Of a DNA stretch of 64,000 nt, positions 49,092 to 57,038 are shown piece after piece. The DNA is from Halomonas sp. KAO (GTDB lineage: Bacteria > Pseudomonadota > Gammaproteobacteria > Pseudomonadales > Halomonadaceae): the NCBI RefSeq assembly GCF_015595025.1, contig NZ_JADNRL010000019.1, forward strand, positions 679,521 through 743,520, read 5' to 3'. The notes below the pieces were generated by a model, which did no database searches, was not told the DNA's origin, and saw nothing but the letters and a program-made list of their open reading frames with translations. Both the position numbers and the translations under genes were made by a program. The stretch's first letter is position 1, and every line of letters begins with the position of its first letter.

Positions 49092-50477
49092 TCACACCGT
49101 GCGCGAGTAGCGTCCCGTGCTATGAGCCAGGTAGGCATCGAAGGCCATGGCGGCATTGCGCATCATCAGCCGCCCGGCAGGGAGCAGCTCGATCTCGTTA
49201 TCGCGGATCGCCAGCAGACCATCATCGGCCATCTCCCGAAGCTCCTCCAGGGCGTCGGCGAAATAGTCACGGAAGACGATGCCGTGCTTGGCCTCGATGG
49301 CGGCGAAGTCGATGCGGTTATGGCACATCAGGGCATTGATCACGTCGCGACGCAGGCGATCATCGTCGCTGAGCCGATAGCCCCGGAACACCGCGAGACG
49401 CCCCTCCTGCAGGCGGTGCTGATACTGGGCGGTCTCCTTGACGTTCTGGCTGTAGGTATCGCCTACCTTGCCGATGGAGGTGATGCCCAGGCCGATCATG
49501 TCGCAGTCGGCATGGGTGGAGTAGCCCTGGAAGTTGCGCTGCAGGGTGCCGTTCTCCCGGGCCAGGGTCAGCTCGTCATCGGGCAGGGCGAAGTGATCCA
49601 TGCCGATATAGACGTAGCCGGCCTCGGTAAGCCGTCGAATGGTCAGCTCCAGCAGTTCCAGCTTGCGCTCCGGAGGCGGCATGTCCTCGGGGCGTATCAG
49701 CCGCTGCGCCTTGAACAGCTCCGGCAGATGCGCGTAGCTGTAGGTGGCGATCCGGTCCGGGCGCAGCGCGATGATCTTGTCCAGGGTGGTATCGAAACTG
49801 GCTACCGTCTGCAGCGGCAGGCCATAGATCAGATCAACGCTGATCGACTGGAAGCCTGCCTGGCGAGCGGCATGCACCAGGGAGACGACATCCTCCTCGC
49901 TCTGCACCCGATTGACCGCCTTCTGCACGTCGGGATCGAAGTCCTGTACCCCGAAGCTCAGGCGATTGAAACCCAGCGCATGGAGCTCGTGAATCTGCTC
50001 GGGGGTCACCGTGCGTGGATCCACCTCCAGCGAGAACTCGCGCTCCTCGGGCGGCGCGAAGTGGAAGGCGGCATCCAGGCTCGCCATCAGCTCGCCGAGC
50101 TGGTCATTGCTCAGGTAGGTCGGCGTACCGCCCCCCAGATGCAGCTGGGTCATGCGTCGGGTCTCGTCGAACAGCGCCCCCTGCACCCGGATCTCCTGCT
50201 GCAGCCAGGCCAGATATTCCGCCGCACGCTCGGTGTTATGGGTGATGATCTTGTTGCAGGCGCAGTAGTAGCAGAGGCTCTTGCAGAACGGAATATGCAC
50301 ATAGACCGACAGCGGCTTGGGCACGGTGGCACCATTGCTGCGCTCGGCGGCGGCACGATAGTCATCCTCGGCGAAGGCCGCGTGAAACTGCGGCGCCGTG
50401 GGATAGGAGGTATAGCGCGGGCCGGGACGATCGTATTTCTCGACCAGGGGACGATTGAAGAGCTGATGGTCTTGCAT
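49092..50477 (-). CDS. hemN: oxygen-independent coproporphyrinogen III dehydrogenase
   Basis: Radical-SAM enzyme that converts coproporphyrinogen III to protoporphyrinogen IX without oxygen. The 461-residue protein has the extended HemN cluster motif HIPFCKSLCYYCACNK, the YTSYPTAPQF N-terminal segment, LHLGGGTPTYL and the C-terminal RNFQGYSTHADCDMIG region that separates true HemN from HemW. The start is the ATG ending at 50477. An FNR/ANR-type site lies 104 bases upstream, consistent with anaerobic induction. It complements the hemCDXY operon at 4-9 kb. Confidence 0.96.
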   Translation of the reverse strand: MQDHQLFNRPLVEKYDRPGPRYTSYPTAPQFHAAFAEDDYRAAAERSNGATVPKPLSVYVHIPFCKSLCYYCACNKIITHNTERAAEYLAWLQQEIRVQGALFDETRRMTQLHLGGGTPTYLSNDQLGELMASLDAAFHFAPPEEREFSLEVDPRTVTPEQIHELHALGFNRLSFGVQDFDPDVQKAVNRVQSEEDVVSLVHAARQAGFQSISVDLIYGLPLQTVASFDTTLDKIIALRPDRIATYSYAHLPELFKAQRLIRPEDMPPPERKLELLELTIRRLTEAGYVYIGMDHFALPDDELTLARENGTLQRNFQGYSTHADCDMIGLGITSIGKVGDTYSQNVKETAQYQHRLQEGRLAVFRGYRLSDDDRLRRDVINALMCHNRIDFAAIEAKHGIVFRDYFADALEELREMADDGLLAIRDNEIELLPAGRLMMRNAAMAFDAYLAHSTGRYSRTV

Positions 50478-50580
50478 GGTCAAACGGCCTCGTTGAATGC
50501 CTTGGCACCGCCGCGGCAATGCCCGATGGTGCGCAGTATGCCAGCATGAGGATGAAACGTTGGATCCCATGCAGGGCCAG

Positions 50581-50594
50581 TTGACCCTGATCAA
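50581..50594 (-). promoter_or_regulatory. FNR/ANR-type binding site upstream of hemN
   Basis: On the plus strand TTGAC-CCTG-ATCAA matches the palindromic consensus TTGAT-N4-ATCAA at nine of ten positions. It lies 104 bases before the hemN start. ANR control of hemN is known in Pseudomonas; here it is predicted. Confidence 0.6.
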
Positions 50595-50713
50595 TTTCTT
50601 TGGCGAGCTGAAATACGTCGCACGTTAACGAACAATCGCCAGATGGGGCATTTTAACTACGCGAAGCGAGCTTTCACTGACATGGCACAGCCCTCGCATT
50701 GCCTTTGATGTTA

Positions 50714-50724
50714 AAATGCATGTG
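50714..50724 (+). promoter_or_regulatory. NsrR-like half-site upstream of ybaN-nsrR
   Basis: AAATGCATGTG matches the reverse of the E. coli NsrR 11-base motif AANATGCATTT at all but one position. The second half of the palindrome is poor. It overlaps a -10-like TAAAAT (50712-50717). Together these suggest autoregulation of nsrR. Confidence 0.35.
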
Positions 50725-50771
50725 AATTATCGCTTAACTGCTTGCTTCCTTTGTTGAGGGAGGGTCATGAC

Positions 50772-51182
50772 ATGTCGGGATCCGCTTCGCGTCTTGCCTG
50801 GTGCGGCCTTACCTACGGCTGCATCGGTCTGGGTACCGCCGGGATGGTACTGCCGCTGCTGCCGACCACCCCCTTCCTGCTGCTGGCCGCCTGGTCGGCG
50901 CCCAAGGGATCGCCGCGCCTGGCGCGCTGGCTGCATTCTCACCCGCGGTTTGGCCCTACCCTGCTGGCCTGGCGCGAGCGGCGCGCCATACCACGACGCG
51001 CCAAGGCTCTAGCGGTGCTGCTGCTGACCGTCAGCTGGACGATGCTGTGGGCCGGCGGCGCGCCGCTCCCGGGACTGGTGGCATCGGGGTTGCTGTTTGT
51101 TACGGTCGCCGGCTTCGTGCTGAGCCGACCCGCTGACGCGGCGCCGCCGTCCGCCGAGCCCCACCTCCGGGCCCAACGCTGA
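50772..51182 (+). CDS. YbaN-family (DUF454) inner-membrane protein
   Basis: A 136-residue membrane protein of the YbaN/DUF454 family, function unknown. The GLGTAGMVLPLLPTTPFLLLAAWSA block near the N-terminus is diagnostic; a SPRLARWLHSHPRFGP linker and two further helices follow. The C-terminal ~20 residues are Pro/Ala-rich. AGGGAGGG lies eight bases before the ATG at 50772. It precedes nsrR by 32 bases and is probably cotranscribed with it. Confidence 0.85.
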   Translation: MSGSASRLAWCGLTYGCIGLGTAGMVLPLLPTTPFLLLAAWSAPKGSPRLARWLHSHPRFGPTLLAWRERRAIPRRAKALAVLLLTVSWTMLWAGGAPLPGLVASGLLFVTVAGFVLSRPADAAPPSAEPHLRAQR

Positions 51183-51214
51183 TTCGAACATGATACGAGG
51201 CGACGCTTTCTGCC

Positions 51215-51664
51215 ATGCACCTGACCCGCTTCACCGACTACTCCCTGCGCGTGCTGCTCTATCTGGCGGTCAAGGGTGAAGAGCGCTCCACCATCACCGA
51301 GATCGCCGAGCGCTTCGAGATTTCACGCAACCACCTGATGAAGGTGGTCCAGGACCTCAGCCACCACGGCTATATCACTTCGATTCGTGGCAAGCATGGC
51401 GGCCTGCTGCTCAGACGCGAGCCGGACAGCATCGTGCTCGGCGAGCTGATACGTCGCACCGAGCGCGACCTGACCCTGGTGGAGTGTTTCGGCGACGACA
51501 ACGAGTGCCTGATCACCCCCGCCTGCCGACTCAAGCAGATCCTTGCCGAGGCCCTGGACGCCTTCATGGCGGTGCTCGATGGCTACACCCTGGAGGACCT
51601 GCTGGGTCCTCGCCGCCAGCCGCTGATCCAGCTGCTGCAGCTGGACGAACCGCCGTCCCCGTGA
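51215..51664 (+). CDS. nsrR: nitric-oxide-sensing Rrf2-family repressor NsrR
   Basis: Iron-sulphur transcription repressor that loses DNA binding when its cluster reacts with NO. The 149-residue protein begins with MHLTRFTDYSLRVLLYLA, the winged-helix region contains ISRNHLMKVVQDLSHHGYI, and the three cluster cysteines are Cys91, Cys98 and Cys104 in ECFGDDNECLITPACRLK. The first two cysteines are two residues further apart than in E. coli (91/96/102), still within the family. No flavohaemoglobin or NO reductase gene is in the window; likely local targets are ybaN-nsrR itself and perhaps the small cytochrome downstream. Confidence 0.9.
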   Translation: MHLTRFTDYSLRVLLYLAVKGEERSTITEIAERFEISRNHLMKVVQDLSHHGYITSIRGKHGGLLLRREPDSIVLGELIRRTERDLTLVECFGDDNECLITPACRLKQILAEALDAFMAVLDGYTLEDLLGPRRQPLIQLLQLDEPPSP

Positions 51665-51778
51665 GCCCCTATCTCGCGGCGAACGGCCCTTGGCTCTCAG
51701 TATCGTTTTTAGCCTCACATCCATTAGATTTTTCTTTTTCTCCTCGGGGGTCTAGCCTGAGTATGACGCACGTCAAGC

Positions 51779-51810
51779 GCTGACATCATGCCGACTGGCA
51801 TGATGTCAGC
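51779..51810. repeat. perfect 14-bp inverted repeat upstream of cytochrome c553
   Basis: GCTGACATCATGCC (51779-51792) and its exact complement (51797-51810) flank GACT. The repeat is followed by G/C-rich sequence, not T, so it is not a terminator by itself. It could be a protein-binding site or an RNA stem. It stands five bases ahead of a terminator-like hairpin. Confidence 0.8.
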
Positions 51811-51814
51811 AGCT

Positions 51815-51848
51815 GCCCGGTGGGCTGATCGATACAACCGGGCTTTTT
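51815..51848 (+). terminator. terminator-like hairpin between nsrR and cytochrome c553
   Basis: A seven-bp stem (51815-51821 with 51837-51843), 15-base loop and TTTTT. It lies only 32 bases before the cytochrome start, so it could act as an attenuator in the cytochrome leader rather than as the nsrR terminator. Confidence 0.6.
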
Positions 51849-51879
51849 CAGGCATGAAGTTGCATTCCGGAGATGTCCT

Positions 51880-52194
51880 ATGAAACTGGTTCTCGCCGCT
51901 ACCCTGCTGGGTAGTGCCCTCCTGGCCATGAACACCCAGGCCGCGGGTGACGCTGCCGCCGGCGAAGGCAAGATCGGCACCTGCGTTGCCTGCCATGGTG
52001 CCGATGGCATGGCCGTCGCCCCCATCTACCCTAACCTCGCCGGCCAGTCTGCCACTTACCTCGAAAGCAGCCTCAAGGCCTACCGTGCCGGCGAGCGTGG
52101 CGGCGGCATGTCCGCCATGATGACCCCGATGGCCCAGAGTCTCTCCGATGAAGACATCGCCGATATCGCCGCCTATTACTCCAGTCTGGAGTGA
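51880..52194 (+). CDS. small mono-haem cytochrome c (c553/c554-like)
   Basis: Periplasmic electron carrier. The 104-residue precursor has a signal peptide ending TQA, a single CVACHG haem motif and the axial Met in MMTPMAQSL. PNLAGQSATYLESSLKAYRAGER is the pattern of cytochrome c553 and of a single c4 domain. CCGGAGATG precedes the ATG. It resembles half of the c4 protein at 16.1 kb. An NsrR-like half-site at 51857-51867 and two hairpins lie just upstream, pointing to control at transcription or early elongation. Confidence 0.9.
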   Translation: MKLVLAATLLGSALLAMNTQAAGDAAAGEGKIGTCVACHGADGMAVAPIYPNLAGQSATYLESSLKAYRAGERGGGMSAMMTPMAQSLSDEDIADIAAYYSSLE

Positions 52195-52413
52195 TCGCCA
52201 GCCTCAAGTTCTGCCGAGGGTCGGTCACCATACCGGCCCTTCCCACGCATCCTGATCACATTTTACGTGTCGTTTCCCTCCTGGCCGATGCGGCCTGTCG
52301 ATGACCGTCAAGCGTACTCCTCGCAATAACGGCATTGCGCTTGGCCCGTTACCAGGCATGATATGAAGCCTCTTGCCCACAAAGGCGCCGTATCGACACG
52401 CGAAGAGGCCAGG

Positions 52414-52965
52414 ATGCCCCTTATTTTCACGCCTATCTTTCGTATTATTGCCACACTGACCGGCCTGATCTCTCTGATCACGACCGTACACGCCGTGCAG
52501 TTCAACGTCGCCGAGGTCGAGCGCCATGGCGCCTGGCAATCGATGACTCTTAGCCTCGGCGAGGAGCGTCTCTACCGCGCCCTGGAGGGTGATAACTACG
52601 CCGACGCCCACTTCAGCGTCAATGTCAGCCCCGGCGCCTGCGAGGCACCCTGGCTGGAGCTGCGCGTGGACCTCGGCGAGCACCAGCCTGAAAGCCAGGT
52701 GGTCAACCTGGTACCCGCCGACCTCAGGGTCGATGAGCAGACCATCCACTCGGGACAGGCCGAGTTTCGCACCGAGCGCGGCGACAGCGGCTTCTATGTA
52801 CGGTTCGATCTTCCCGCGCAGCCACTGCTGTTCGATGAGATGCGCCGGGGCGAGATCCTGCGCCTGCGAATGATGCGCGGCCCCGACGACCCCTGGTTCA
52901 TGGTCTTCGCCCTCGATGGTGCCGGCGAGGCAATGGACCGCATGGCGCAGGCCTGTCGCCCCTGA
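52414..52965 (+). CDS. exported protein of unknown function
   Basis: I do not recognise a family. The 183-residue precursor starts with a hydrophobic signal peptide ending TTVHA; the mature part is acidic with beta-strand character and two cysteines (near CEAPW and at the C-terminal QACRP) that could form a disulphide. GAAGAGG lies just before the ATG at 52414; an upstream ATG at 52363 would put 17 polar residues ahead of the signal peptide. It stands alone between the small cytochrome and ppiA, in the same direction as both. Confidence 0.7.
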   Translation: MPLIFTPIFRIIATLTGLISLITTVHAVQFNVAEVERHGAWQSMTLSLGEERLYRALEGDNYADAHFSVNVSPGACEAPWLELRVDLGEHQPESQVVNLVPADLRVDEQTIHSGQAEFRTERGDSGFYVRFDLPAQPLLFDEMRRGEILRLRMMRGPDDPWFMVFALDGAGEAMDRMAQACRP

Positions 52966-53056
52966 GCTCAGGCAATGAGTGAGCCCCGCTGACAGCGGTG
53001 CCCCGGCGCCGTATGCTGGGTACCGATATCAACCGACACCCCCCAAGGAGTGCCCC

Positions 53057-53632
53057 ATGCGACGCCTAGCCCTCGCCCTACTGACGGCGACCCTGCCTGC
53101 CCTGGCGCTTGCCCAGACCGACGCCGCCCCCGACGTGGTGCTGCATACCAGCGAGGGTGCCATCGGCATCGAGCTTTACGAGGAGCAGGCCCCGCAGAGC
53201 GTCGAGAACTTCCTCGCCTACGCCGAGTCGGGCCACTACGACGGCACCCTCTTCCACCGGGTGATCGACGACTTCATGATCCAGGGCGGCGGCTTCGACA
53301 CCGACTTCACCCAGAAGGCGACCCGCGAGCCGATCGAGAACGAGGCCGACAACGGCCTCAAGAACCGCCGCGGCACCCTGGCCATGGCGCGCACCGGGGC
53401 GCCCCACTCGGCCACCGCCCAGTTCTTTATCAACGTCGCCGACAACGGCTTCCTCGACCATGTCAGCACCCAGTCGGGCCAGACCTGGGGCTATGCGGTG
53501 TTCGGTCGGGTCGTCGACGGCATGGAGGTGGTGGACACCATCAAGCGCGTGCCCACCGGCAATCGCGGCCGCCTTCAGAACGTGCCGAAAACGCCGGTGA
53601 TCATCGAACGCGCCGAGGTACTCGGCGATTGA
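53057..53632 (+). CDS. ppiA: periplasmic cyclophilin-type peptidyl-prolyl isomerase
   Basis: Cyclophilin-fold prolyl isomerase exported to the periplasm. The 191-residue precursor has a signal peptide ending ALA and the cyclophilin core: TLFHRVIDDFMIQGGGF with the catalytic Arg, MARTGAPHSATAQFFINVADN and YAVFGRVVDGMEVVD. The signal peptide selects PpiA rather than cytosolic PpiB. CAAGGAG precedes the ATG. It is followed by the DUF6164 gene after 22 bases, probably in one transcript that ends at the shared hairpin near 54.05 kb. Confidence 0.92.
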   Translation: MRRLALALLTATLPALALAQTDAAPDVVLHTSEGAIGIELYEEQAPQSVENFLAYAESGHYDGTLFHRVIDDFMIQGGGFDTDFTQKATREPIENEADNGLKNRRGTLAMARTGAPHSATAQFFINVADNGFLDHVSTQSGQTWGYAVFGRVVDGMEVVDTIKRVPTGNRGRLQNVPKTPVIIERAEVLGD

Positions 53633-53654
53633 TCGATAGAGGAGAGTAACCAGA

Positions 53655-54020
53655 GTGGCGACACTGCTGTTTCGGCTCGACAACGTGCCCGAGGAGGAGG
53701 CCGACGAGGTACGCCGCCTCCTCGAACAGCACGGCTTCGACACCTTCGAGAGCCGCGCCGGCTTCTGGGGGCTTGGCGTGGCGGCCATCTGGCTGCGCGA
53801 CAAGGGCGATTACGAGGCCGCCAGAGAGGCGCTGGATAGCTATCAGCAGGGGCTCGCCGCACGGGTTCGCGAGGAGCGCGATGCGCTGGCCGAGCGCGGT
53901 GAAGCCCCCACCCTGTGGCGCCGCCTGCGCCAACACCCCGTGCGCATGCTGCTGGTTGTGCTGGCACTGGCCGGGGTGTTGACCCTTACTCTGCTGCCCT
54001 TCCTGGGCCTGATCGGCTGA
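53655..54020 (+). CDS. DUF6164 family protein
   Basis: A 121-residue protein with a cytosolic N-terminal part and a single C-terminal membrane helix (about residues 95-118, MLLVVLALAGVLTLTLLPFLGL). The opening LLFRLDNVPEEEADEVRRLLEQHGFDTFE and the GFWGLGVAAIWLRD motif are those of DUF6164, which has no known function. The GTG at 53655 is preceded by GAGGAGAG at suitable spacing. It converges on ahpF across a strong hairpin. Confidence 0.78.
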   Translation: MATLLFRLDNVPEEEADEVRRLLEQHGFDTFESRAGFWGLGVAAIWLRDKGDYEAAREALDSYQQGLAARVREERDALAERGEAPTLWRRLRQHPVRMLLVVLALAGVLTLTLLPFLGLIG

Positions 54021-54034
54021 TGCCTGGATACGCC

Positions 54035-54067
54035 AACGCCCCCGCCGGTTGAACCGACGGGGGCGTT
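54035..54067. terminator. bidirectional terminator between DUF6164 and ahpF
   Basis: A ten-bp perfect stem (54035-54044 with 54058-54067), extended by an inner CCGGTT/AACCG pairing. It lies between two convergent genes. Tails are only moderately T-rich on either strand. Confidence 0.65.
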
Positions 54068-54097
54068 GCATGGTGTGGAAGCCGAGGACTTCCTGGA

Positions 54098-55651
54098 TCA
54101 GCTGCGGATCAGGTGATCGAAGGCGCTCAGCGCGGCCTTGGAGCCCTCGCCCATGGCGATGACGATCTGCTTGTAGGGCACGGTGGTCACGTCGCCGGCG
54201 GCGAAGATCCCGGGCACAGAGGTCATGCCGCGCTCGTCGACGACGATCTCGCCACGCTCGGAGAGCTCGATGGGTGAATCCTTGAGCCACTCGGTATTGG
54301 GCACCAGGCCGATCTGCACGAACACGCCCTCCAGCTCGACCCGACGGATCTCGCCGCTGGCGCGCTCCTCGTAGGTGAGGCCGTTGACGCGCTGGCCATC
54401 GCCGTTCACCTCGGTGGTGCGGGCCCCCAGGATGATCTCCACATTGGGCAGGCTGCGCAGCTTCTTCTGCAGCACCTCATCGGCGCGCATCTCGTCCATG
54501 AACTCTAACAGCGTCACATGGCCGACGATGCCGGCCAGGTCGATGGCCGCCTCGACGCCGGAGTTGCCCCCGCCGATGACCGCCACCCGCTTGCCCTTGA
54601 ACAGCGGGCCATCACAGTGGGGGCAGTAGGCCACCCCCTTGTTGCGATACTCGGCCTCGCCGGGCACGCCCATCTCGCGCCAGCGGGCACCGGTGGCCAG
54701 CACCAGGGTCCTGCTCTTGAGGCTGGCGCCGGATTCGAACTGCACCTCGTGCACTTCGCCCGGCTGACCCGGCAGCAGCTTGACGGCACGCTGGAGGTTC
54801 ATGATGTCGACCTCATACTCCCTGACATGCTCCTCCAGTGCCGCGGCCAGCTTGGGCCCGTCGGTATGGGGAACGGAGATAAGGTTCTCGATGGACATGG
54901 TGTCGAGCACCTGGCCGCCGAAGCGCTCGGCGGCGACACCGGTGCGAATGCCCTTGCGTGCGGCATAGACCGCCGCCGCCGCGGCGGCGGGGCCACCACC
55001 GACCATCAGCGTATCGAAGGTCGGCTTCTCGCTGAGCTTGGCGGCCTCGCGCTCGGCGGCACCGGTGTCCACCTTGGCCAGGATCTGCTCCATGCTCATG
55101 CGTCCCTGATCGAAGGGCTCGCCGTTGAGATAGATGCTCGGCACCGACATCACCTGGCGCTCTTCCACCTCGTCCTGAAACAGGGCCCCGTCGATGGCCA
55201 CGTGATGGACGTTGGGGTTGAGGATCGCCATCAGGTTCAGCGCCTGGACCACATCCGGGCAGTTCTGACAGGAGAGCGAGAAGTAGGTCTCGAAGTTGAG
55301 CTCACCCTCCAGCCCCTTGATCTGCTCGATCACCTCGTCGCTGGCCTTGGGCGGATGGCCACCCACCTGCAGCAGCGCCAGCACCAGGCTGGTGAACTCG
55401 TGCCCCATGGGGATGCCCGCGAAGACCACGCCGGTCTCCTCGCCAGGGCGATTGATGGCGAAGGAGGGGCGACGTGCCTCCTCGCCATCAAGCTTGAGGG
55501 TAATCTTGTCGGTCAGGCCGACGATATCGGCCAGCAGGCCATGCAGTTCCTTCGACTTGGCGCCATCATCGAGGGACGCAACGATCTCGAAGGGCTGAGT
55601 GACCTTGGCCAGATAGGCCTTGAGCTGAGTTTTCAGGTTGTCGTCCAACAT
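54098..55651 (-). CDS. ahpF: alkyl hydroperoxide reductase subunit F
   Basis: Flavoprotein that uses NADH to re-reduce AhpC. The 517-residue protein has the N-terminal double-thioredoxin domain with Cys128-Cys131 (SCQNCP), and a thioredoxin-reductase-like C-terminal part with [17 protein letters not shown] for FAD, the CPHC redox centre, [15 protein letters not shown] for NADH and [15 protein letters not shown]. Length equals E. coli AhpF (521). AAGGAA precedes the ATG ending at 55651. It is the second gene after ahpC, separated by 169 bases that contain an attenuator-like hairpin. Confidence 0.96.
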   Translation of the reverse strand: MLDDNLKTQLKAYLAKVTQPFEIVASLDDGAKSKELHGLLADIVGLTDKITLKLDGEEARRPSFAINRPGEETGVVFAGIPMGHEFTSLVLALLQVGGHPPKASDEVIEQIKGLEGELNFETYFSLSCQNCPDVVQALNLMAILNPNVHHVAIDGALFQDEVEERQVMSVPSIYLNGEPFDQGRMSMEQILAKVDTGAAEREAAKLSEKPTFDTLMVGGGPAAAAAAVYAARKGIRTGVAAERFGGQVLDTMSIENLISVPHTDGPKLAAALEEHVREYEVDIMNLQRAVKLLPGQPGEVHEVQFESGASLKSRTLVLATGARWREMGVPGEAEYRNKGVAYCPHCDGPLFKGKRVAVIGGGNSGVEAAIDLAGIVGHVTLLEFMDEMRADEVLQKKLRSLPNVEIILGARTTEVNGDGQRVNGLTYEERASGEIRRVELEGVFVQIGLVPNTEWLKDSPIELSERGEIVVDERGMTSVPGIFAAGDVTTVPYKQIVIAMGEGSKAALSAFDHLIRS

Positions 55652-55740
55652 GACAGCGTGTTCCTTCATGTTCGAGAGTATCAGGCCACGAGCTAGCCGC
55701 GCCCTGCCGGTTTGACAGTGCCATCGATCTGGCTCGTGAT

Positions 55741-55777
55741 GCGAAATAGGGCCCCGGGCGGGGGAGGTGCCCGGGGC
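55741..55777 (-). terminator. attenuator-like hairpin between ahpC and ahpF
   Basis: A nine-bp perfect GC stem (55751-55759 with 55769-55777) followed on the minus strand by CCTATTTCGC. It probably lets only part of the transcription reach ahpF, matching the usual excess of AhpC over AhpF. Confidence 0.65.
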
Positions 55778-55820
55778 GGTGTGGCAAGGCCGGAAGAGGG
55801 CCTCGCCACGCGGGCGGGGC

Positions 55821-56384
55821 TTAGATCTTGCCGACCAGGTCCAGTGACGGCGCCAGGGTCTCTTCGCCTTCTTCCCACTTGGCCGGGCAGACCTCGTTGG
55901 GGTTGGCACGCACGTACTGGGCGGCCTTGACCTTGCGCAGCAGCTCTTCGGCGTTACGGCCGATGTTGCCGGCGTTCAGCTCGATGATCTGGATCTTGCC
56001 ATCGGGGTCGACCACGAAGGTGCCACGCTCGGCGATACCGGCATCCTCGATCAGCACCTCGAAGTTGCGCGAGATGGTGTGGGTCGGGTCGGCCAGCATC
56101 GGGTAGGTCAGCTTGCCGATGGTCTCGGAACTGTCGTGCCACGCCTTGTGGGTGAAGTGGGTGTCGGTGGAGACGCTGTAGATCTCGACGCCCAGCTTCT
56201 TGAACGCTTCGTAGTTGTCCTGCAGGTCACCCAGCTCGGTGGGGCAGACGAAGGTGAAGTCGGCCGGGTAGAAGAAGAAGATGCTCCACTGGCCCTTCAC
56301 GTCCTGTTCGCTGACGTCGATGAACTCACCGTTATGGTAAGCGGTGGCCTTGAACGGCTTGATTTCGGTGTTAAGCAGGGACAT
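55821..56384 (-). CDS. ahpC: alkyl hydroperoxide reductase subunit C
   Basis: Typical two-Cys peroxiredoxin that reduces organic and hydrogen peroxides. The 187-residue protein has the peroxidatic Cys47 in [13 protein letters not shown] and the resolving Cys near residue 166 in [11 protein letters not shown]. The YPADFTF and [12 protein letters not shown] segments match E. coli AhpC, including the length of 187. GAAAGGAGC precedes the ATG ending at 56384. An OxyR-like site lies about 80-115 bases upstream. Confidence 0.97.
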   Translation of the reverse strand: MSLLNTEIKPFKATAYHNGEFIDVSEQDVKGQWSIFFFYPADFTFVCPTELGDLQDNYEAFKKLGVEIYSVSTDTHFTHKAWHDSSETIGKLTYPMLADPTHTISRNFEVLIEDAGIAERGTFVVDPDGKIQIIELNAGNIGRNAEELLRKVKAAQYVRANPNEVCPAKWEEGEETLAPSLDLVGKI

Positions 56385-56456
56385 TCGTTAATGCTCCTTT
56401 CGTCGTTGCCTAGGGGTGGCTGGAATACGCAGGCATGGTAGCCCGTATTACCCGAT

Positions 56457-56462
56457 AGTATA
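56457..56462 (-). promoter_or_regulatory. -10 box of ahpC
   Basis: TATACT on the minus strand matches the -10 consensus at five of six positions, 73 bases before ahpC. No good -35 is visible, as expected for a promoter that depends on OxyR bound just upstream. Confidence 0.5.
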
Positions 56463-56463
56463 A

Positions 56464-56500
56464 ATTGAATGGGGGCATCGCCCTGATAATTCAACCCTAT
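56464..56500 (-). promoter_or_regulatory. OxyR-like binding site upstream of ahpC
   Basis: On the minus strand four tetrads, ATAG, TTAT, ATGC and CAAT, are each separated by exactly seven bases, the spacing of the OxyR consensus ATAG-N7-CTAT-N7-ATAG-N7-CTAT. They match at 12 of 16 positions. The site abuts the -10 box. Confidence 0.6.
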
Positions 56501-56518
56501 GACAGGGGCGGTGCACGG

Positions 56519-56923
56519 TCAGCCGATGCGCACCGCCTCCCCCTGGCGGTCCAGAGCCAGGAAGGCCTCGACGTTGCCCATCTTCAGCGACTCGACCATG
56601 CGCTCGAGCTGCGCCTCGGCCTGCTCGGAAGCGGGGGCCTCGCTGCCACGCCCCGAAAGGGCACCGACGAAGACGATGTCCCACTCGACACCGGTGTTCT
56701 GCGACTCCACCACCAGGCCGGCCATATCGGTCAGCTCCTCGGGAGCCTTGTCGACACACAGCACCGGGGCAAGCACGCCACCCTCGCCCCGCTCGAAGCG
56801 GGCACGCTGCTCGGCGGAGGGGTTGTCCGGCAGTTCGGCACGGGTAAAGACGAACAGCAGGCGCTGGGCATCGGGCTGCAGGCGCGCTTCGCTTAGCAGA
56901 TCGGAGAAGTTGGTGATGGCCAT
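56519..56923 (-). CDS. conserved protein of unknown function upstream of ahpC
   Basis: A 134-residue soluble protein beginning MAITNFSDLLSEARLQPDAQRL, split here as MAITNFSDLL and LLFVFTRAELPD. Similar proteins in Halomonas and Pseudomonas are sometimes labelled 'ribonucleotide reductase subunit alpha', which I think is a misannotation because the chain is far too short and lacks the active-site motifs. One Cys (VLCVDKAPEEL) is notable. It starts at the ATG ending at 56923, on the same strand as ahpC and ending 19 bases before the OxyR-like site. Function unknown. Confidence 0.75.
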   Translation of the reverse strand: MAITNFSDLLSEARLQPDAQRLLFVFTRAELPDNPSAEQRARFERGEGGVLAPVLCVDKAPEELTDMAGLVVESQNTGVEWDIVFVGALSGRGSEAPASEQAEAQLERMVESLKMGNVEAFLALDRQGEAVRIG

Positions 56924-57038
56924 GCGAAGCCTCCGGGGGCAATCGAAAAGAAGAGTGAGCGCCAGCCTGCTCCCTTTGGAGGCGGCGCTCAAGGGGAAGG
57001 CGGGCGAATCGACTCAGTCAAGATGGTGGGAGCAAGAC

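Noticed and set aside
50683-50703. TGGCAC followed by TTGC, suggesting a sigma-54 promoter upstream of ybaN
   Set aside because: The spacing between the two elements is 10 bases instead of five, incompatible with sigma-54 promoters.
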